Assembly: GCA_026545765.1 (NCBI GenBank)
Contig: JAIFAC010000166.1
Location: 92,961 to 156,960, forward strand
Origin: Plantago major
Taxonomy: Eukaryota; Streptophyta; Magnoliopsida; Lamiales; Plantaginaceae
Direction: 5' to 3'
DNA: 64,000 nucleotides
Shown: positions 58,801 through 64,000 of the stretch, in pieces
Layout of the letters: every line of letters begins with the position of its first letter
How positions within the stretch are numbered: position 1 is the stretch's first letter
Notes under the pieces: generated by a model
The model's database searches: none
Told to the model about the DNA's origin: nothing
What the model saw: only the letters and a program-made list of their open reading frames with translations
Program-made: the position numbers and the translations under genes

Positions 58801-60404
58801 TGCTTTCGTTGTGATCTTCGATGTTGATACGGTGTTATTTCGACATCACGATCAACTTGGCGGGAGAAAAGTGATGTGTTTTTTGTTACCTTTTGATTTT
58901 TTTTTATTTTTTATTTTTATTTTTTTGTGTATTACATGTGCTTTCATGCTTTTTGGTCTATCGTTGTTCACCTTTGTAGCTTCTGATTGGTGATGCTTAG
59001 GGTTTGAAAGGCTATTTGAAAACAAGGTTGAAAGGATCGAGTCTCCGTGTGTTTGCTTTATGTAAAACCCACTTTTCTTGCTTTTGGCTATTTTACTCGT
59101 ACCTTAACTTCGCACTTGATGTTGCCTCATCCTTTATGTAATAAATCTAATGAATTATGATAAAAGGGCTCGAAGTGTTTAATCGAGGATCGTGTTGGGC
59201 GGTTTCAAATACTATCCGGATATCGGCGTGGCCAATGTGTCATATGTCGTGAGGTTGATGGCTGTCTGAGAAAACCCGCACAAAAGTGTCGATTCTCGTA
59301 ATCTTTCTTTGGTTCACTTTCGAGTACCAAATTACCAAATGTGGTCAATTGGTGATTTTATGCCATGAGGCGTGTGTTTGCCTAACTCGCGCAAACGGCT
59401 TTGGAGTGGATTCATCGTGTTCGATTATTTGACATGGTTCACGGTCTCATGGTCACCCACTCGAACTTATGCTAATTGTTCAATTTACTTTTTGAGGCAA
59501 TGTTGAGTGTGTTTCTTTGGTATTCCTTTCTCTTTTCGACTTTGCTTGCAACATCGGTGGTGTGTCGAATATGCACATCTTGAGACTTGGTTTCTGGTGA
59601 CTTACATTAAGAGTGGTCGATTTCCGATGTTGTCATCGATGTTGAGTCAACATTGGTCAACATTGACATTATTTGAAGTACTATTTGCTCTTTTTATATA
59701 TGCGTCTCTTCGACCTTCTGTGTGTTTTTGGGTTTGAGGGGAGTAGGTAGGTGTTTGGTCTAAGTGTTTCTTTGGGGTTTGGGGTTTTGCTTTCTGTTCT
59801 TGCATTTCAAGTCATTATTTAAGATCAAGATTTTTGGTCAACCTCCTAGGGTTTATCATTTGTCGATTACTATGACTTGCGGATAAGCTTTTACCTATAA
59901 CTTTAATCTTTTATTAACCGTTATGCAGTTTACGTAGCATTGATATATATTTGCAGGATCGTTTAAGCCAAACTGACAACACCCATCATGACCATCCATT
60001 CTTATCCTAACCTTTGCTCTCCATTAATCAACCTCTATTCACGATTCGCCTCCGGCCGATCCAAACTTTTTCCTTTTTGCTATCACCTTGAAACGCTGTG
60101 TTGAACTCAATGTTTTCAACATCATTCTCCAACATTACAGCTCTTATTGCAGTCCTATAGTCCCAACCCAGTGTTGCACTCATTGCATGTCTTCTTGTCT
60201 CCTTACATGAACTTGGTTAAATAATCTGAGAGATATCTTTCTTCTCAAAAAGGGGGAGAAGAGAATAGATTGAACAAAAATCAAACATACTTTATTTTGT
60301 TATATTGCTCTCGTCTAATGTTGAGGGGGAGTTTTGTAGTTTCATACTGTTATATTTGTTTGTTTCTAACAAGTTTGTTCAGGTGTGTTTTTGTGAAGAA
60401 AGAC
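58801..60404 (+). other. Element X 3' region, non-coding
   Basis: No gene is supported; the frames at 59507-59737 and 60305-60493 lack homology. Inverted words occur at 59498-59505 and 59648-59665. A purine tract AAAAAGGGGGAGAAGAG lies at 60246-60262. Confidence 0.5.
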
Positions 60405-60987
60405 AAAGGGGGGGATTGAATAGTGCGTGTTGTTGCAATGTTGTGTCAACATTGCGACGACTTTATTCTTGCACTTATCTGCGATTCTCATAAGTTTGTC
60501 TTTATTCACTAACTACTGAGTGCAGGAATTGTCAAAAGAAGTATGATATGATGCCCATGATGAGTTCAAAGGAGATGAGTAGACAAAGACATAGAGTTTG
60601 AAAGTGCATATTTACAACAATGTTGAGTTACGTGTTGACTCGACATTGTCCATCGACGATGATCGATTGCACTTTATCTTTCGGTTCCCAACAAAGTTCC
60701 TCTTGACTTGTTTAAATCCTACTTGTTGATTTAACTAACAAACTGGTTTTAAGTTGTGTGAAGAAAGATCAGAATTAAGGGGGAGATTGAAAGTGCAATT
60801 TAGTGCACTTTGTTTAGTAATTCAACCTTTCTTCGTAACATAAACCGGTTCAATGTTTGTAGTTGTTTTTCTATGAATATTTTGTAGGATATATCAAGTT
60901 GGGATTAAACATGCTTAATGGATCAAAAGGAATCAATGAACCCGAAGGAATGCTATTGCTTGATGAAAGACTAAGATAAGGGGAGAT
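60405..60987 (+). repeat. Element X: serial polypurine-tract/U3-start modules
   Basis: Purine tracts followed by ATTGAA starts occur three times: ACAAAGGGGGGGATTGAATAGTGC (tract 60405-60415), TTAAGGGGGAGATTGAAAGTGC (60775-60787) and TAAGGGGAGATTGAAAAT (60977-60987, the true LTR border). The first two are also preceded by a GTGAAGAAAGA word. The module at 60788 aligns with the LTR start at 60988. Confidence 0.75.
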
Positions 60988-61998
60988 TGAAAATCTGAGT
61001 TGCACTTGATTAGTTAATCTTATCTTTCATGATTGAGTTCAATGTTTGTGTTTGTTGTTGTTGTTTGTGAGCTGCGAGTTTTCAATGTTGTGCAACATTG
61101 CGAAATAGTGCCGATACAATGTTGGAACAACATTACGGACAACCAGACAACATAAAACAAGCGAGGCCCGATTGGATTGATGACTTGGACTAGAAGCGAT
61201 CAATTCGATTTTCTGCGGGAATAAGGAAAGAGTTTGGTGCTTTGGACACAAGGAATGCAATCTAAAAAAGAAGGAAAGAGTTTGACAAGTTATGGGCACC
61301 TTGAAAGAAGAAGGAAATAAAAGATTCTCTAGAGATAATCTTGGAAAGATTTTCGACCGACCGTATCTGAGAGAAACAACGTTAGTTTCTTCTGCTTTGA
61401 GATCAAAGAGAGAATCTTTCAAGAATATTGTTGAAGAAAGCAAGAAGGAAATATATTGTTGAAGACACTAATATAGAATTTCCTTCTAGGCGATTATTGA
61501 AGAAAACAAGAACATGGAAAATTGCCTTTCTTTGAGATCCTGTGCCTTCCGACTTGGATGGGGTAATCGATATCTCAAGTATATATACAAGGATTCAGAG
61601 CAATCATTGAGCCTTTCTTGATGATCAATTTGAGATTTTATTAAAAAGTTTAGGCTTCTTGTTTTACTGCTAGCTTTAGAGTTTGTCTAAGAGTATTCAT
61701 TGTTGGAATAACTCTTTCAAACATCGACCTAGAATAGCTTTTCTTGTTGGTTCTTCTAGGGCTAGTTTTGGTTGTTTAATCAATAGTCGTGATTGTATTA
61801 AACCCACTTGATTAGATCTACTTTTCTGTCGATGAATATTTTGCCCTGCTTTGCCTTGATATATTTTCTATATATTGGCTTGGTAATGAAGTTTCATTCT
61901 TATTCATCCGCCATCCATTTTCTATGTTGAAGACAATGTTGAACAACATTGTCTATTGATCTTATTTCAAGTACCAATCCGGGATCCTATGTTCTAAC
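60988..61998 (+). repeat. 3' LTR of element X
   Basis: It starts TGAAAATCTGAGTTGCACTTG and ends TATGTTCTAAC; the last A is lost next to CTGAT. It matches the solo LTR at 53387-54411. Confidence 0.92.
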
Positions 61999-64000
61999 CT
62001 GATTTCTCTTTTCTCTTTTAGGATACCGTTCGATTTTCTTTCTCTTTTCTGGATTCCCGTTCCAGTTACCTGAACTTTTTCAGTTCGAAGGTAGTTCCAA
62101 TAGTCCAAGACTATGTCTTAAGGCTAAGAATCTACTTTCTTGTAGTGGCTTAGTAAAGATATCTGCAAGTTGGTCTTGATTGCCAATCTTGAGTATCTCT
62201 ATATTGCCTTTTTCCACATGGTCTCTAATGAAGTGGTGTCCAACATCAATGTGCTTGGTTACGGCATGAAACTTAGGATTACTGCGTAATTGCAATAGCA
62301 CTTGTGTTGTCACAAAAAATGGGAGTTTCTCTTGATTGAGTCCATAGTCTTTAAGTTGTTGTTGAATCCACAAAATTTGTGTTGCCTGACAACCGGCTGA
62401 CAATATATTGACCTCTGTGGTAGAAGTTGCAATTGAGTTTTGCTTCTTGCTAAACCATGAGATAAGTCTTGTACCCAATGACAAGTTCACGAGGTACTTT
62501 TCTATCAAGCAATGATCCGGCCTGCTTGACATCTGAGTAACCAGCTAAACTCAATCCACTTTCTTTGGGATACCACAGACCTACATCTACTGTACCTTTT
62601 ACATACCTTAATATTGTCATAGCAGTGTTGTAGTGTGATTGTATTGGATTTATCTGAAATCTAGCACACACCGCATATTGAATCTCAGTCTACTTGCGAT
62701 AAGGTAAGCGGTGAACTATCAATTTCCTATACTTATGTTCTTGACACTCTTATACGATTGATTATAGGTCATTTTGGTTCCTATGCTCATAGGTATCTTA
62801 GCATTCTTTTGAAGGCTTAAGATTGAACTTTATGAGCATATCGTTTGCATACTTTGTTTGACTAATGAATATTCCATCATTGAGTTGCTTGACTTGCAAT
62901 CCTAGGAAATAATTCATTTCTCTCATCATGCTCATCTCAAACTTACTTTTCATGAGATTTGCAAAGTCATCACAAAGTTGCTTGTCATAGATCAAATATA
63001 ATGTCATCAACATATACTTGAACTAAAGTAGTTTCCCATCATGATTTAAGGTAAATAAAGTTTTATCAACTTCACCTTTCTTGGAAACCACTTTCCATAA
63101 GGTATTTGGCCAGCGTGTCATACCGTACTCTTGGAACTGGCTGTTGATCCATATAGAGCTTTACGTAATTTATAAACCATTCTACTTTACGAAACTTCAA
63201 AGCGGTGGTTTTTCAACATAAACTTCCCTCGGTAAGTTCACCATTCAAGAATGCACTTTTGACATCCATCTGATAAACTTTGAAATTTTATGAAATTTGC
63301 ACGAAGGCGGAAAAGTCTTATTGCATCAATCGTGCGTCTGGTGCATATGACTCATCAGGTCTGAACCTTGATCACAGTAAATCCTTAGCGACCAATCTTG
63401 CTTTGTTTACGGTTATTTCACTAGTTTCATTCATTTTGTTTACGAAAACCCTTTAGTTCAATCGAGATATTCCTTCTTTAAATGGAACTAGTTTAACTCT
63501 TCTTGCATAGCGAGAGATCCGATCTTGGTCTACTAATGCTTCTTCTATAGTTTTGGTTCAATATTTGAGATGAAACATCCGAAGAGAGATTTGACCGTTT
63601 TTAACTATTGCTCTCTAGTCCTAACACCACGATTAATTGATCGATTATATCGCTTTGCGAGGATGATCTTTGATCCGTCTCATCATAGGTTTAGTGCTAT
63701 TGGGATCAACATCTAAGTGATGCGAATATGAATCTCACTAGATTTTTGATTTGATACTTTTTCGATGTCGAGATATCGATACATGGGAAATGCCATGGAT
63801 ATCGACACTTTTTGATGTTGAGATATCTGGAACTTGCATTCGGCTGGTCTCATTTTGAGATACCTCTTCATGATGAAGGTTCTCGATAACTGTTCCATTT
63901 ACGGAAGTTTCATGGAAATTCTTCATCATGTTTGTAAGTCATCAGGTTGTTACTAGGCATTTCCATGCTTTTCTCGTCGAAGTCATCCTCATTTTCCACA
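61999..64000 (-). pseudogene. Element A copia pol: integrase-RT linker, RT and RNase H (second copy, runs off the window)
   Basis: On the minus strand from 64000: an acidic linker with VIENLHHEEVSQNE and DISTSKSVDIHGIS (63740-63900), then EEALVDQD-like, RT pieces with KQLCDDFANLMKSKFEMSMM, QVKQLNDGIFISQTKYANDM, ILRYVKGTVDVGLWYPKESG, SKKQNSIATSTTEV, ATQILWIQQQLKDYGLNQEK, QLADIFTKPLQESRFLALRH. The YVDD box region (63000-63020) is frameshifted. The 5' half of the element lies beyond the window. Confidence 0.9.

Larger units (their letters stand above)
56099..61998 (+). mobile_element. Copia family X element, pol-deleted, 5' LTR truncated
   Basis: Order: 3' part of the 5' LTR (56099-56525), iMet-type primer site TGGCATCAGAGCC (56528-56540), gag with a zinc knuckle, a remnant of RNase H, a long 3' region with repeated polypurine tracts, and the full 3' LTR (60988-61998). 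Protease, integrase and RT are missing between about 57540 and 58300, so it is a deletion derivative. The flank CTGAT after the 3' LTR (61999-62003) corresponds to the CAGAT at the solo LTR, so both sit at the same site of the host copia. Confidence 0.9.

Overview
The window is plant nuclear repeat DNA, probably from an angiosperm with a large, retrotransposon-rich genome. It is AT-rich and almost every protein trace belongs to Ty1/copia, Ty3/gypsy or LINE elements. No single-copy host gene, rRNA, complete tRNA or CRISPR array could be supported. All element genes are broken by stops or frameshifts, so every protein entry is a pseudogene. Species could not be determined.

Layout. Positions 1-9182 are older intergenic DNA: a possible 4.6-kb terminal-inverted-repeat transposon (129-4710) holding a 501-bp hAT MITE with a perfect 8-bp target duplication, a LINE fragment and a short tail-anchored protein fragment; then a 230-bp tandem duplication and AT-rich DNA with a tRNA-like A/B-box pair. 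Positions 9183-23904 hold a plus-strand SIRE-like copia element (LTR, primer site, gag, protease, integrase, RT, RNase H). It is cut by a solo LTR (10461-12636, target duplication ATTTC) and by a minus-strand non-autonomous LTR element (18115-23012). Positions 23905-29936, 43745-47412, 52606-53386, 54412-56098 and 61999-64000 are minus-strand relatives of the same copia family. The main one carries an unusually long accessory region (about 6.5 kb) between pol and the 3' LTR.

That minus-strand element is split by three main insertions: a 13.8-kb Tat/Retand-like gypsy element (29937-43744, target duplication AGGAT), a plus-strand non-autonomous LTR element (47413-52605), and a second copia family called X here. 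X is present as a solo LTR (53387-54411, target duplication CAGAT) and as a pol-deleted element (about 56099-61998). The X LTR plus about 1.7 kb of flanking copia pol is duplicated.

Most notable observations: (1) the accessory region shows consecutive phase-0 exons of 78-147 nt, each starting with an Ala codon and separated by 77-86-nt GT..AG introns on the sense strand of a retrotransposon; (2) two unrelated LTR families carry repeated polypurine-tract/U3-start modules, and in one family two LTR forms correspond to use of the outer or inner tract; (3) the copia LTR has a minisatellite of hairpins whose stems change in a compensatory way; (4) family X is filled with the inverted word CAATGTTG/CAACATTG; (5) differences between repeat copies cluster at CAG/CTG/CCG/CCA, which suggests consensus error at methylated cytosines, so many frameshifts may not be real.
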